Positions 1 through 12,471 of a stretch of DNA of 64,000 nucleotides are shown here, piece by piece; position 1 is the stretch's first letter; each line of letters begins with the position of its first letter. The position numbers and the translations under genes are program-made. The notes beneath the pieces are model-generated. The model was not told the DNA's origin, ran no database searches, and saw only the letters and a list, made by a program, of their open reading frames with translations. The stretch lies in contig OY987227.1 in assembly GCA_963920705.1 (NCBI GenBank), positions 20,733,434 through 20,797,433 on the forward strand, given 5' to 3'. Origin of the DNA: Odiellus spinosus (lineage: Eukaryota; Arthropoda; Arachnida; Opiliones; Phalangiidae).

Positions 1-1141
1 AATTACGTTTAAAATGGCACGAGTTCAGCGCTTACAAACAAAGTATTCCTCTATTAAAATTAAATTTTGAATCTTTTGATGACCGTAAATCAAACCGTTT
101 GTTCCACGCAGAGACTACTTTATCCTTATCAGGCTTCCAAAAATATTAAATTAAGTATCATTCCGCGTACCAGCCAATTTTCGTTCATGATATAGTTTGC
201 AAACTATACTCACGAACAAAAAAAGCTAGAAAAATATCCAGGAAACCGTACGATAAATGCCATTTATTTATTAGATAAAATATAAGAAACGCGCTATATA
301 TTTATATTTCGTTTGTTGACGTTTCTAGCCCCCCTTTCCCCAATTTTTTTTTTTCCTCCAAGTTATAACTCAAACTATACCGGCTAAAAGTTCTTCCCAT
401 ATATATATATGCTGAGCCGTTTTTATTTTCCACACGTAATCAGCCGACATCTCATCGTGCCTCTCCTAATATAATTCGGAGTATGTTTTCGTAATAGAAA
501 AAAGCTAGGGAGGTTTGATACGCAATGTTAAAACAGATAAGTATTAAAAATAGTAATTCCTAACTCAATTTGATCAAGAGTGTGAATATTTCCCCCTTAG
601 TTTTTTGTCCCGGGATCGATGTACGAAAGAAGCCAAACACTCGGTTAATATCTGGATTGCATGCTGCTTCGAGTTAATTCTCCTAGCCTGGGTTCTCCCC
701 GCAGTCACAGTGCAAAAGTTAATGCAACGTTCGAAGCGAGGGAGAGAAAAATGGTACAATGTCGAGGGTGGCGTCGACGAATATCAAGTTGCGAAACGTG
801 TTCGCGATGAGATCGGTATAACTAATGAAACTAAAGGAAAACATAATGGCCGTGACATTAAGCTTATGGTTATTTAGATTCCCCGAAACCTAGCATCGCT
901 CCAGGGATAAATCAAGCAATACATGGTGCTTCCCCAACTTCTAAATGATGATTAATCGAACCTTACGGCAAAAAAAAATATATATTTAAATTATCATTTA
1001 TCTCGTTTAATTATAAAGAAATTAAAATCAGATTACAAATTATGAGTAAATTTCGTTTGAAAAATCAATGTTTTATTGATTCTATACTACCTGTTACTAA
1101 AAATTAAAGGAATTGTCTGACAAAAGATTCAATTTTAAAAT
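1..1141. other. gene-free AT-rich stretch
   Basis: No convincing exon is visible. A 90-codon open frame at 605-877 (+) overlaps an antisense frame and resembles nothing I recognise. A short ATG frame at 759-815 is followed by a GTATAA donor-like site, but no partner exon was found. Confidence 0.5.
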
Positions 1142-1754
1142 TTGAAGGGAAACTTAGAGCTAAAAATGGAATAGCTTTTATTTTCGGAATTAACATGCCA
1201 AAAAACGTATTCGAGAATTGTTTCATAATTTTTATGGTGTTTATATTAATTTCTAAAGTTCGTTAAAATTTGAAAAAAAGTAAGTATAAAGGACCAATCA
1301 TATTATTTCAGCCTTCAACAGTGCTTTTAATGTCTTAAAATTAAAAGAATATGCCGGAGTTTGACGCCTAAGACATTGGCTATCAAACGCCGCCCTATTT
1401 ACTTTAATAGAAATTTCAACAAAACTTTAGAAATTAATTTAAAGGAATGGTTCACCCATAAAGTTTTTTTGCCTCTAAGGGTCAATAGCACTCTTGGCAA
1501 CAGAAATTTATAACTCAAAATTAATTTTTAATAATAATAATAATTTTATAGTTAAAAATAAATTTAGTATTGACGTGGCCCTTTTGCCCCTAATTCTAAA
1601 CTTCTCTGTCGTGCTTGGCCAGGCTAGCAATCTGATAGGCCAATAGAAATAACTTATAAACCAATGAAATGAGACTCCGAGGGGAGAGAGTCTGAGACAG
1701 TAAAGTCTAGAATCCTTCGTTTTTTAATCGGTGTTGTTTTAAAGAAAGTTCAAA

Positions 1755-1946
1755 ATGCCAAGTTGTATTATAAAAGAATGCAAAAATTTTAGTTCTCGGT
1801 TTGGACTAAGTTTTTATACGGTTCCTGATCATTTAAAGTACCCCGAACTCGCGTCAAAATGGCTAAAATATGCTAAAGAAACAGTGAAAGCCGCGTATTA
1901 TACTAAGCCTTTGCCTACGAAGAAGTTGGATTACAGAGTTTGTCAG
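1755..1946 (+). pseudogene. THAP zinc-finger gene fragment (N-terminal exon)
   Basis: The open frame starts MPSCIIKEC and continues to RVCQ. It shows THAP-domain hallmarks: an initiator Met-Pro, a first Cys pair C4-x4-C9, an FYTVP segment near residue 20, an invariant-type Trp in SKWLKYA near residue 36, and a third Cys at residue 63. The final His of the C2CH set is absent because the frame runs into DNA whose coding sense is on the other strand. Either a donor (GTGCAA) followed here in the intact gene, or the sequence was cut by an internal deletion. The C9-to-C63 spacing is slightly longer than is usual for THAP fingers. This is a remnant of a transposon-encoded protein, probably not functional. 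Confidence 0.65.
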
Positions 1947-2089
1947 GTGCAATTTTCTTTCATCTGGTCTATGTCAATTAAATTTTCGATACCGTCATTA
2001 TTATTCCGCTCTTCCTGTAGTCTATCTCTAATTAAAAGTTCTTCTTCCGTGTACACTGGTTCAACTTCAAACGGATCTATTCGCGGCAT
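1943..2089 (-). pseudogene. second transposon gene fragment, acidic N-terminus
   Basis: A 48-codon frame opens with MPRIDPFEVEPVYTEEELL and continues with an acidic, Asn-rich stretch to MKENCT before a TGA. It lies inside the right arm of the TTAA element and runs toward the THAP fragment. The FEPxY-like opening followed by an acidic stretch and a Cys-containing end resembles N-termini of invertebrate transposon-associated proteins that continue into a CxCGxC motif. That resemblance is from memory and weak. Truncation by the same internal deletion explains the abrupt end. Confidence 0.4.
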
Positions 2090-2558
2090 GACGATACTCT
2101 CCGAGAGTCCGAATCGCCGACGGAGTTAGGCCTAGGCTACAGCTTACCGGGGTTAGATGCTCCTTCAGTCGGCGTCCCGTTCGTTAGACTGGCGAGCACT
2201 GCCGTTATAACCTGTCGTCGATTTAACGTTCAAGCGCGTAGTAGTCAACTTTACCATTGAGTAAAAGCTGAGCCAAGTTACTTTGGCCAATCAGATTATT
2301 GCCGAAATAAAAACCTTGAAGTGACGTATCGAATGCGCTCTTGCTTTACAGGAAAGCTTCATACGGGCGCCTATGTGCCCTCAATGTAATTTGTTTTAAT
2401 TGTTTATTTAAAAATATACTTAATTTTAAATTTTTTTAACACTTGAAAAATTGGTTTTGAGTTTAACTAAAGGGTTTGCAGCAAAAATATTTTAACACCG
2501 CACCATTCCTTTAAACATCAAAAAAGTCTTCCATTTTTAGGTCCAAGTTTCCCTTTAA

Positions 2559-3851
2559 CTAAAAGAAGGCTTACAACCAATTGAATAAAAATGCAAACCT
2601 TATTTAGAATAAAAGTTTCCATTATATTATTATATTATATATGACGTCATCTTATAACCATTACCGATAACCATTATGCAATTCGTAAGAATTGGAGATT
2701 TTTACGTTACGCTTTTTAATTCATAAAGAGCCAAAAACGATTTTAATTAATGTTTTTTTTTTTTTGCCGTAAAGTAGTAGCTGTTGCAATAGAGGAAGCA
2801 ATCAAAATTATATTTCATCATTAAGTGGTTTAGTCGCTTAAAAATGTTTAGCTCGAACTACCGTAGCTTACCTATTGCCTTTAACTTTATTAATAGGAAA
2901 GTCTCGCACTATATAGTAAACGACTCTAGGCGTAAAAGTGTTGCTAATCGTATAGCGAGCGCGGAACTAGACGAAAAAAAAAAGTGTCGCGACGCGTATA
3001 GAGTTACAATATAGCCTGGTCAACGAGAGTTGAGATCGACTACTTTTTTTAGTTTGATGTTTATTATTGGGTATCAATCCGCTTCAAGTGTATTCTATTT
3101 TGTCAACTTAATTTGAATATAGTATATTATAGGGTATATAAAACACACAGCAGCTGCTTCGATACTTTTACAAAAATAAGCTTAAAGGTGAAGTGTAACG
3201 TGAAACATTTTTTTATATAAATATGTAGATTTAGCTCACAAAGTGCTTCAAAATGGGACAAATCATTCAAAAATAGGCCCATAAATAAGATTAAACTATT
3301 GTAGTGTTGGCTTGATAGATAGGACTGATAGGAAAATGTTTAGAGCTTTCATAAAATTCCAAAAAGATTTCAAATTTATTTTAAAAACCTCAAATATATT
3401 CGCGGGGATTATATATCTGGAACCCTAACACTATTGCGATGCACAAGCCTCCTAAATTTCTTCCCTATCTCCTCGAATCAAGATCTAAACAGGAAGAGTC
3501 CAAATCATCGAAGCGTAACAGGGGTGGTACTAGCTAAATTGTTTTCTCTCGCGCCGGCTCGTACTTGGTTATCTATGAACGTACCTTAATATTTAAGTTT
3601 ACCAACTGGTGTTTGGAATAAGTTACGGATTTTTATCATATATGTATAAATTTGACTCAATTAACTGTCAAAAAAAATTAAAATAAGAGAGTTGCACTTT
3701 AAAGTCAGAATCATTGCGAGATTACATCACGCGCGTACCGAACTAAGCTCAAGACTATATAAGAAACCAAACACTATACTTCCGGCCAGAAGGAGTTGAC
3801 GTAACTATCGAAGCTGAGGCGTATTGATATATAGTGTTAAACATAATTTAA
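2559..3851. other. no gene seen
   Basis: AT-rich sequence with no supported exon, array or long inverted repeat. Several TATA-like strings occur, but nothing links them to a gene. Confidence 0.4.
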
Positions 3852-4493
3852 AGCTACATTCGCACTTGGACACTTTCAAAATTGTTTTTATAACAGGTTT
3901 GGAAAGGTCAAACTGTAAAATCTCGGGGTCAGGGCTATAGACACCATTTGTCAAAAAATTTATACTATCCTCTTGAAAAGTCTATCTCCACATTTATAAC
4001 AGTTTGAAACGCTTTCTCAAAACTTTCGTTCCCACTAGAGGTTTTGAAACCGCTTTAAACCGTTTTGGAAAGGTCAAATTATAAAATTTGAGGGTCACCC
4101 TTGTACATCATTGATCAAGAAACACAATAGCTCGAAAACTATATTTGAACATTCGAAACGGTTTCTAAGCCTTGGAATCGATTTCAATCGTTTCAAAACG
4201 TTTCGCAAGAGTCGTGTGAACAGGAATCCGTCTTTTCTCTAATCGATTTCATTATATTTCCTCGAGAAACTGCTTCGGGAACCAGTTCCTTATCGATTCG
4301 GTTTCAACAACCGATAGACGAAGCTACAATAAATCAATTTATAAAGATACGTGAACGCTTGACGCTTAAAACTATTCTTGGCGATTTGAATATTGGTTTG
4401 ATTTTAAACTTTCAAATCGATTAAGAAATGCTAGTGTGACCGTAGCTAAAGTGTCAAGTGTGAACGTAGCTTTTGTCTAGTGCGAACGCGGCT
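3852..4493. repeat. dispersed inverted-end element, GCTACATTCGCAC family
   Basis: The left end AGCTACATTCGCAC and the right end GTGCGAACGCGGCT are imperfect inverted copies. Internal segments with repeated GTTTTGAAACCG/TTTCGAAACGGTTT-like palindromic pieces recur in opposite orientation at about 27640-27935. A shorter relative sits in a scribble intron (62079-62200). I found no clear target-site duplication, so the exact ends are uncertain. Confidence 0.45.
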
Positions 4494-7104
4494 ATATATG
4501 CAAAAGAAAATGTTCGAGTCAACTCCCATTGAACAAGATTATCCGTAGAGAGAAACGTGGGAGAAACAATCTGTTTAAACGAAAACTCCAAGTGACACTG
4601 ACTGTACGTTTTCGCGTGCACCACGCCGGGCATAGACCTACAGGCCTATATCAAGTCGTCGTCTCAAAAGGCGAATGAACTTGACCCTCTCCCTCCCACT
4701 TTTTTTTTTATTCCATGGCACTGGAAGAATCTTTTTTTTTTTTTGTATTATTTTTCTTTCTCGATTCTTTTCTTTTTCTCTGTCGCTCTTATATATTCCT
4801 TTTCTATACGCAGGCGCTGTATTAAGCGTAATCTTTCTCTACCTCTCCCGTTTCTAATATAAATATTTATCCCGGACGCCGCTGCTGTTGCTGCTGAGCC
4901 AATATAGGTACTATAATTCCTATCGGTAAAAGGCCGCAATTTACAACATTGGGTTACCAAACTCCTTCTACCACGCGGCCCTTACAAATTCCTATAATTT
5001 ATTTATTTTTTTTTTCATGTACTCGCGCGCAAGATGTTAGTTTATCTTTGGTTTTAAATCTACGAGATTAGAACTATTTTCTATCTTACGTAGAATTTTA
5101 GTTAAATTGTTTTAAAGGGATAGGTAAGATCCAAATTTTAATTGGGGGACGCATAGAGGAAGAAGAAAATATACAAGACGCGTTCAACGACACGTACCGT
5201 TGTCACCACCATCCTACCGGGTGCTTTGGTATTCGGTACACCTAGAAATAATCCCTATACATATTTTTCACTAAAGGGGGTAAATGTGGTTCCCCCGTGT
5301 TGCCAACCACTTGTGAGCGCTAACTGAAGCAGAGAGAAAAGCAACCACCTCAGTTTTGGAACTGATCTGTTATGAACTGCGTTCACAAGCTCCTGGCAAC
5401 CCTGCACTGAAAGGAAAGCTGGGAAATACGGGTGGAATTTTCTTTTGCCCCTTTATCGAAAACTATCTATACTTTCCACAGAAAAAAACCAAAAATATTT
5501 TCAAATATTTAAGACAATTGCATGATATATCAAAACTTCTCAGTCAAAATTGAATCTTGGATATCATTTCAAGTTCCGGATATAGTAAAAGAGCTAGTCA
5601 CTCATCAGCGTAGTTGCTTAATTAAAAGAAAAACATAACGAAAGGTTCCCAGTTCTGATTTTTGACAAGTAGCGATGCGTGGTACAATTAAAAGGGTGAA
5701 ATAGTTTGGACTGTCAATGAACTTAGAACAACTCCCTTTCACCTGCCCGCTGGAGACTCAGGAGTCCAAAGTTAAAATATGCCCGCCAAAATAAAATAAG
5801 TCTTTCTCCCCCTTTCTGTCCAATTTAGAAGCAAATTACCAATGATGGGAAAATTTCTCAAACATAGGGCAATTGATGGTAGATTTTGGTTTATCATAGA
5901 ATATAAGGGATTTAGAAACTTCAGTTTGTAGCTGTCCCAATCAAACCGGGTCTATTCAACTTCCGGAGATCAGTGATTTAACTATAGGGCGTTCATCAAG
6001 GACGACTAAAAACGCCGCCAAGTTTATTATTTAGTCATTACTATTTTTAACGACTGCTCAATGCCTGCTGGTAACTGGTAACTCGACGTCAATAGGAGAG
6101 CTACCGGAAGTAGAGATACCAGAGTTTGAGCTCGACTAAATCCGTCCCCAAAAAAATGCACAGGCAATTCTGAAGCTTCTAATATTCCTTCTACTATTTG
6201 TACATGAACCTAGAGTCGAGTCAAAAAGTTGTAGTAGGGAGTCAAAACATTTCAAATAACCTTTTACCCCTCGAAGCTATTGATTTTTTTCCATCCGTTC
6301 CACTCTGTACATAGGTATCAAATATGGGCGTACTGTATGTAAAGAAAGTCCCAATATTTGAGCACCGGCTCTCATTACAACCATTATACAGTTCTATATG
6401 CAATTCTCGATTTCCCCGCGTATACGCAAACGTGCTTAAAAAGTAAATTAAACTTTAACCGGGTATCTCTATTGTTTGCGGTCTTACAGACAGAGAGAGC
6501 CTATAGCTTAGACGCATTGTCAACTCGCGATGGAATTGACTACAAAGCGAGACCTATGAAAGCGAGTACGATAGGAAATTACTAATTCAAGAGTCATAAT
6601 CCATTACAAAAAAAAAAAAAACCAAAACAATAAAAGAGGAAAAAGCCGGCTCCCGGGAAACGCAACAATAGAAAACTCTAATAAATTCGCAGTATACTCA
6701 ACGCGTTATTATATTAAACCGTATATTATATATAATATAATAGGAATTACCCCTAAGTCGTGTCTAGTACGAAATAATATTCGTAATATTCAAAGAGAAC
6801 TTGGCTACTATCACCTTTTTCTTTATGATGTTCTAACATTATGTAGTATTCCGTTTTAATTTGTCTCAACTCTTCAATACGTGGTTAATGAGACAGTTCA
6901 GTACCTAATTAAACTATAGAAAACTCTCATAGCAATCGGACTAATTTTTCTACCCATAAATTTTCACGCTAAAGAAGTTTTTAAAAATGTCAAAACTGAA
7001 AGTTTTGAGTTAATTTATCACAATTAAGCGAGGTTTGATTGATTTAATTATATATTCTACCTGAAGGATAAAATTAAATATCGCGATTTAGTTATAATCT
7101 CGGT
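4494..7104. other. no gene seen
   Basis: Low-complexity T-rich and pyrimidine-rich tracts (4690-4850) and AT-rich sequence. Open frames of 60-75 codons here lack coding character and splice context. Confidence 0.4.
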
Positions 7105-7413
7105 CAGAAGCCGATGAAACCCTCCTTTGAAGTCTACTACTCCAATGTTCCATATAGCGCTCCTCTCTGTATGGGTAAAATTCCCAATTTTACGAGTTAG
7201 AAGGGGTCCTACTTCATCCCCCCTGTCTACGGAAAATTGGAAATTCTCTCTCTCCACAAATGACGACGTTTTTGGACGAACTCCAAGGCTGCTAGAGAAA
7301 ACATCTACCGTTAGGAGGCGTACGAATCGCGCCTTTTGAAACTAACCCATACAGAGAGGGGTAGACAATACCCGGGAGTAATAGACTTCAAAGGAGGGTT
7401 TCATCGGCTTCTG
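7105..7413. mobile_element. foldback element A, copy 1, with 7-bp target duplication
   Basis: The inverted ends begin CAGAAGCCGATGAAACCCTC, the remainder of each arm extends to about 39 bp, and the right end is their complement ending GGCTTCTG. The element is flanked by TCTCGGT at 7098-7104 and 7414-7420, a perfect 7-bp duplication. The internal sequence is itself partly palindromic. No coding capacity is visible. A second copy is at 18569-18906. Confidence 0.85.
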
Positions 7414-7420
7414 TCTCGGT

Positions 7421-8759
7421 CATAAACGTCAATTTTTAATTAGAATAAAGTTTCCCAATTTTTAAAAAATAGTTTTTCTTTATAATGTCTCCAATATTTC
7501 ACTTGAGTTCAAAAAACGTTATATTTTCTGATATCTACCTAATTTTTAAATCTACCTAATTGAAATCATTGAAATCCAAAATAGAGCTTTTTAAATCTCG
7601 AAATATTTCGAAAACCCCAAAATCCCTTTCACAAAATAGCCAAGAGCTTGACCCCCGTGAAAGATGGGAAAATAGGAAGTTCATTAGCGCAGCTGGACTA
7701 GAAAAATGCACTCAAAGTAAAAACTACGAATACAGCTAAAAATTCAAAAGGGCAGCTAAAATATCAAAACCATACTATGTAGGCTATAAATAATTCCATA
7801 TAATTTTAATCAGCTTGATAATGCAGCACGTACAGAGCTATAACCTTCTTCTTAATGAATCATAGCGATAGATGATAGAGCTTATATTTTTACCTGTTGA
7901 AATCTTGTTCTTATTTTACCCTAAAACATTCACCTCCATTATTTCTAACGTTGTTATACCATGACAAAACTCTCTTAAAACGCGAGAGAATTCATTTGCA
8001 TATTAATATATTCTAAAAAGGGAAGGGAGTAGGGGTTTGCCTCTATATAGTTAGAACTCGAGCGCTCGGTTAAAAGCGGCCGGCGACCCTATATATCCAC
8101 GTCATAAATTCAACCGCAGCTGGAATATGGTCAAGCCTGGAGCTAAAAATATACTAATTTTGACAGCGAAAGGTGACACGAAAAACGTCAAATTGAGAAA
8201 GGAAAAACAGTCTAACTAAACTATTAAAAATTTCTCTTCAATTCATTCGTAAGTTTGTATAATTTAATGATTACAATCAAATATAGTTTGATAACAGTTG
8301 CGTTATCTGAACGGTATCCAAAGGTAACTTCGATGTACAAGCCTGTAGCACGGGCCTATTCTTTTTATGTTAGGGCATTTACAAGCGCTGTTGAAAGCTG
8401 AAATAATATAATTGGGCCTTATTTATATTTACAAATTTTTTAAATTTTACCAATGTCATGGTGATTCCGAAAATAAATTTATAAGGTGTTACATTTTTAG
8501 CTCCAAGTTTCCCTATAATGTGTTTTTTACTGTTAAAAATAACTGTAAATACTGTGCGATTACGTAGGCTAATGCCTTAATCTTTGAATTACTATCAAAG
8601 CTTGTACAACGACAACCCATATAGCTTCATTTTTACTCAATGTTTTTCTTTAAGTTGAAGCGAATAAATTATAAATCATGTTTTCCGGTTAAAAAATGAG
8701 GAATTTTACAATAACCCGTTGTGTTAAAATCATGTAAAGGCCCATTCAGACTATAGGAT
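7421..8759. other. no gene seen
   Basis: AT-rich, no supported gene. It includes a solitary end-like sequence at about 8489-8510 matching the right terminus of the outer element at 1142-2558. Confidence 0.4.
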
Positions 8760-9060
8760 TTTTGCTGAAAACCCTCACCCAACTTTTGCTGTATTATTTT
8801 AGTTGTACAACTTCGTTTTCACACAGAAGCGCAAAAGATTGCACAACTCCTAATGCAATTTTCCCGACTTCACTACACTATATGACTACACTACATACCT
8901 ATTTTTCCTTGACATCATCAGAGACGAGCCATTTTTATCGCCATATCAAGTTTTCTAATAATATTTCCTGAAATGTTTTGGCCCAATATACAAATTCCCT
9001 GGCTTTTCCAGGTATTTCAGGTTTTACCTGAACCGCGTTAACCCTGCGAAGCACACTAAT
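8760..9060. repeat. dispersed repeat related to the one at about 29.95-30.12 kb
   Basis: The segment with CACTACACTA, then CCTTGACATCATCAGAGACGAG, and a closing run of 'ccctgg...ccagg...acctga' units matches the order of motifs at 29955-30120 (ACTATACTA, CTCGACATCATCTGGCCGAG, ccctgac/ccagg units). The copies are diverged and share orientation. The short open frame within is not credible. Confidence 0.4.
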
Positions 9061-9235
9061 TATAAACTATATTGAAATGTAAACAGTATAAAAAAATGGG
9101 GGAGGAGAAAAAGAAGAAAAAGGGTTAAATGGGAAATTCAAGTACATATAGTATAAACAATATTACAGAAAAGCTAACAGTTGGGAAATCCGCAAGCCGT
9201 GGGGTTAAAAGACCCATAAAAATAATTGGAAGAAT

Positions 9236-9256
9236 ATATATATATATATATATACG
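9236..9256. repeat. (TA)n microsatellite
   Basis: About ten uninterrupted TA dinucleotides followed by a further imperfect run to about 9265. Confidence 0.8.
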
Positions 9257-9579
9257 TATATACTAGTATAAAAACCCTTAAACGGAGTTTGCGTGCGTGC
9301 ATGTGGCAAGCGGACGTCAAAAAAGTTGGAGCGATTAATTATACCGTATAACAATTTGTACAACAATTTGAAAAATTGGCTAAGTTATTTATAATGTAAA
9401 TGAGAAAATAACGAAGCTAACTATGGTAGAATGACACTTATTTCGTTTGGAAGTTAATCGTGCATGCGTAATATAACTATTCTGGGTTTAATTTTTTGTT
9501 TAGGATAATTGAAATTAAATATTATTTTTGATACTAGAAATTGTAAACGTTCTATTAGTAGAAATTTTGTTCCTTTCCA

Positions 9580-10258
9580 AGGCAAACCAACTTTCAATTG
9601 CTTGCAATTTCACACCTTTCAAAGGCAAACGTTCTATTGGTTGCAATTTGACACCTTTCAAAGGCAAACGTTCTATTGGTTGCAATTTGACACCTTTCAA
9701 AGGCAAACGTTCTATTGGTTGCAATTTGACACCTTTCAAAGGCAAACGTTCTATTGGTTGCAATTTGACACCTTTCAAAGGCAAACGTTCTATTGGTTGC
9801 AATTTGACACCTTTCAAAGGCAAACGTTCTATTGGTTGCAATTTGACACCTTTCAAAGGCAAACGTTCTATTGGTTGCAATTTGACACCTTTCAAAGGCA
9901 AACGTTCTATTGGTTGCAATTTGACACCTTTCAAAGGCAAACGTTCTATTGGTTGCAATTTGACACCTTTCAAAGGCAAACGTTCTATTGGTTGCAATTT
10001 GACACCTTTCAAAGGCAAACGTTCTATTGGTTGCAATTTGACACCTTTCAAAGGCAAACGTTCTATTGGTTGCTATTTGACCCAAAAGCGAGCCAACTTT
10101 CAATTGGTTGCAATTAACCCCTTCCCAAGGCAAGCCAACTTTCAATTGGTTGCAATTAGACCCATTTTAAAGGAAAACTTTCGTTTGGTTGCAAATTTGA
10201 CCGCTTTCAAAGGCGTGCCAACTTTCAATTGGTGGCAATTAGACACCTTCCCAAGGCT
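9580..10258. repeat. 39-bp minisatellite, about 12 core copies plus degenerate edges
   Basis: The unit runs GGTTGCAATTTGACACCTTT then CAAAGGCAAACGTTCTATT, 39 bp. Copies from about 9628 to 10075 are nearly identical. Flanking units at 9580-9627 and 10076-10258 are diverged, the usual pattern of unequal exchange homogenising the middle. Because 39 is a multiple of three, long repetitive frames stay open on both strands (13-residue periods). These lack a credible start context or any family match, so I do not call a protein. Confidence 0.9.
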
Positions 10259-10500
10259 AGTTTTTTAACTATCTTTCCGAAAATGCTACTCAATTTTAAT
10301 TTGGATTTCATTTTAAGTTAATCGGAACAAATATGTAAACTTGATACATATTGGGATAAAATACTAAAAAAAATTGCGTGTAATTTTTTTGGGTAATAAC
10401 CACACTAAGTAAATGGGGCTATCACTCCAGATTGATTTGGGAACCAATCAAAGAGGTTAAAATATTTAGGCAAAAGTTGTACATTAAGTATAATAAATAT

Positions 10501-10834
10501 TTAAATAGAGAATGCAATATAACAATAAAAACATTACAAACGAATATTAAACTATAAAAAATTTAAAACTTCTCATCAAAATAGGCTTAGCGGGATTCAG
10601 GGAGATCCTGCATTCCCCATATAAGAACCATCGATCAATGTCATTGGTCGTTAGTCCTTAGAGGGGAGTTCAGAATCTCAATGAATCCAACTAAGCCTAA
10701 TTTGATGGTAAGTTTTAAATTTATTTCTAGTTTAATATTTGTACGCAATTTTTTTCCTGTTGGATTAGGCCTATTTAAACGATAAGGAATCGATAAAAAA
10801 AATCACTTGTTGTTAGGTTGCATTCTCCCTTTAA
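10501..10834. mobile_element. TTAA-family MITE copy 1 (degenerate left end)
   Basis: TTAA at 10501 and 10831-10834. The right end is TTAGGTTGCATTCTCCCT; the left end is decayed (ATAGAGAATGCAATATAACA). Arms such as TTAAATTTATTTCTAGTTTAATATTTGT and GCTTAG...CTAAGCC are shared with the other copies. Confidence 0.7.
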
Positions 10835-11480
10835 GACCTTATCTTCACTAATACATTCTTAGCGTGACAAAACTATGTAGGAGCGGAAGAAAAGGGTCGG
10901 AGACCTGTTGGTTCACAGAATGGTTCCAATTCCTTTTTTTTTTATGACACTATCAAGTTCGTAAATGGTATCACGCGATTTCGTGGCCGCGATTATTAAA
11001 TGCCATTGCCAACCCTTATACATACATGTATATTTATAACCAGAGTAATCCATTTTAGCGATTGAAAAATTATATATAATTATAATAGAATAGCTTAGCC
11101 GCGAACAAGGGTATATACATATGGGTATATAGGTTTTGGCCGGGATGTAATAGGGCCGAGGTTCCTTTTTGTTGTCAACGAGATTAATGAACCCAGATTA
11201 TTCATTAAAAAGAATAACACGTATAGGATATACCGTATTAAAAAAAACTAGATAATTTGGGGTTTTCTCGAATGGAAATATGGGATGCACCGTTATTATT
11301 TTCATTATCTTCAAAAGGGGGAAGACAACACGAGTCGCATTTTTTGCGTTTAACAATCGTTTGACTAAATCAAGATTATAATAAAAATTTATGACATATA
11401 TAGGAAAAAATTTGCATATTACTATAATTGTATAACCATACAAAATTAAAATAATATAGATCACATTTAGCCCAGCAATT

Positions 11481-11935
11481 TAAATTTAAATTCCTTATAG
11501 GAAATAAAGGATTATCATTTACAAACTATAGGATTATACAGGACACAAAATTAGGTTTTATAGTGTAATATAGGACAAAGATTATCTGAAAGGATTTTGC
11601 AAGGCAAATTTCAGCAAAAATACCTTTTAAAAATGATATTTAATTTTCTAGTTATACGGGAACTACTTGCTGCTCAGTTGAATTTTAGATATTGAACTCG
11701 CGTGAGTTTGTTTCAGCTCCCCCCACTCCGTTAGGTTGTTCCAGCTCTTATTGTGTAAAGAAATATACAAATCTTAGCTAATAGGGGCTGCTTACGCGAA
11801 ACATTCAAGTTTTTGACAACGCAGCGATATTTTCTGATTACGAAATGTCTAACTCAAAATTATAGGACTTTATAGGATATTTCAAGGAAATATAGAATAA
11901 TATAAGATATGTTTGAAAATGAATGTATATTCTTA
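11481..11935. repeat. dispersed TATAGGA-rich repeat, copy 1
   Basis: The segment contains many TATAGGA/ATAGGAC motifs and the string ATTATACAGGACACAAAATTA. A diverged copy in the same orientation lies at about 28930-29345, with the same order of motifs including GGCAAATTTCAG and a GAACTACTT block. No inverted ends were seen. The element type is unknown. Confidence 0.6.
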
Positions 11936-12183
11936 CATTTTAATGGGGTTGAAAAAAAATATTTTCAATTCCCTATATCATAAATAGTACCTTTTTCCCC
12001 TATTTTATTTTCGGATTTTGGTGTCACGGAAAATAGTAAATATTATAAATTTGAAATAAAACCTTACCTTTCAGAGACGCGATGAAAGTTTCGTCACAAT
12101 TCACTTAGTTTATCTGAAATGAAAAAAATATAAAAAGATTATTAGATATTTTCTTGACCATTTGACCCGTTGTTGTGTTACAT

Positions 12184-12464
12184 CAAGGAGGATCAGAGAA
12201 GGAGAGGAAATGTGGGGACAGCGCGGTTCCTACTGCGTCGGCCTAAACTCCCACTCTGGGAGAACGGGGGTAGAGACGTTTCGTGGTAAAATGTTGTCGC
12301 GTGGGTAAAACGAATCCTTTATGAGACGCGCTAGCTAGCGACCACGTGACAACAGTTTACCTCGAGAATTTCCTATCCCCCCTTTCCACCCGAGTGGGAG
12401 GTTGGCTCTTCTCTTTCTAACTCAACGCAGCCCCACATTTCCTCTCCTTCTCTGATCCTCCTTG
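12184..12464. mobile_element. foldback element B, copy 1, with 7-bp target duplication
   Basis: The inverted ends open CAAGGAGGATCAGAGAAGGA and close with the complement ending CTGATCCTCCTTG; each arm is about 34 bp. The element is flanked by GTTACAT at 12177-12183 and 12465-12471, a perfect 7-bp duplication. The GC-richer interior (CTACTGCGTCGGCC, ACGCGCTAGC) is shared with the copy at 38118-38404. It is non-coding. Confidence 0.88.
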
Positions 12465-12471
12465 GTTACAT

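Larger units (their letters stand above)
1439..2514. mobile_element. Kolobok-like DNA transposon, internally deleted
   Basis: The element is bounded by TTAA at 1439-1442 and 2511-2514 and has inverted ends AGGAATGGT/ACCATTCCT. The left arm has an inward-reading frame on + that begins a THAP zinc finger (1755-1946). The right arm has an inward-reading frame on - (2089-1943). The two meet near 1946. TTAA duplications, purine-rich 5' ends and THAP-bearing proteins are known traits of the Kolobok superfamily; piggyBac also uses TTAA but has CCY-type ends and no THAP domain. The convergent arrangement fits a two-gene autonomous element whose middle, including any catalytic domain, has been lost. 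The same ends occur at 26589-28147. Confidence 0.6.
1142..2558. mobile_element. outer TTAA-type inverted-repeat element with a nested insertion
   Basis: The left end at 1146 (AGGGAAACTTAGAGC, then TAAAAATGGAA) and the right end at 2529-2554 are inverted copies that match at about 24 of 26 positions. The right flank is TTAA at 2555-2558 and the left flank is TTGA, a one-base variant of it. A second TTAA element (1439-2514) lies inside. A lone, similar right end occurs at about 8489-8510. I read this as a non-autonomous TTAA-targeting element later invaded by another; the superfamily is inferred. Confidence 0.5.
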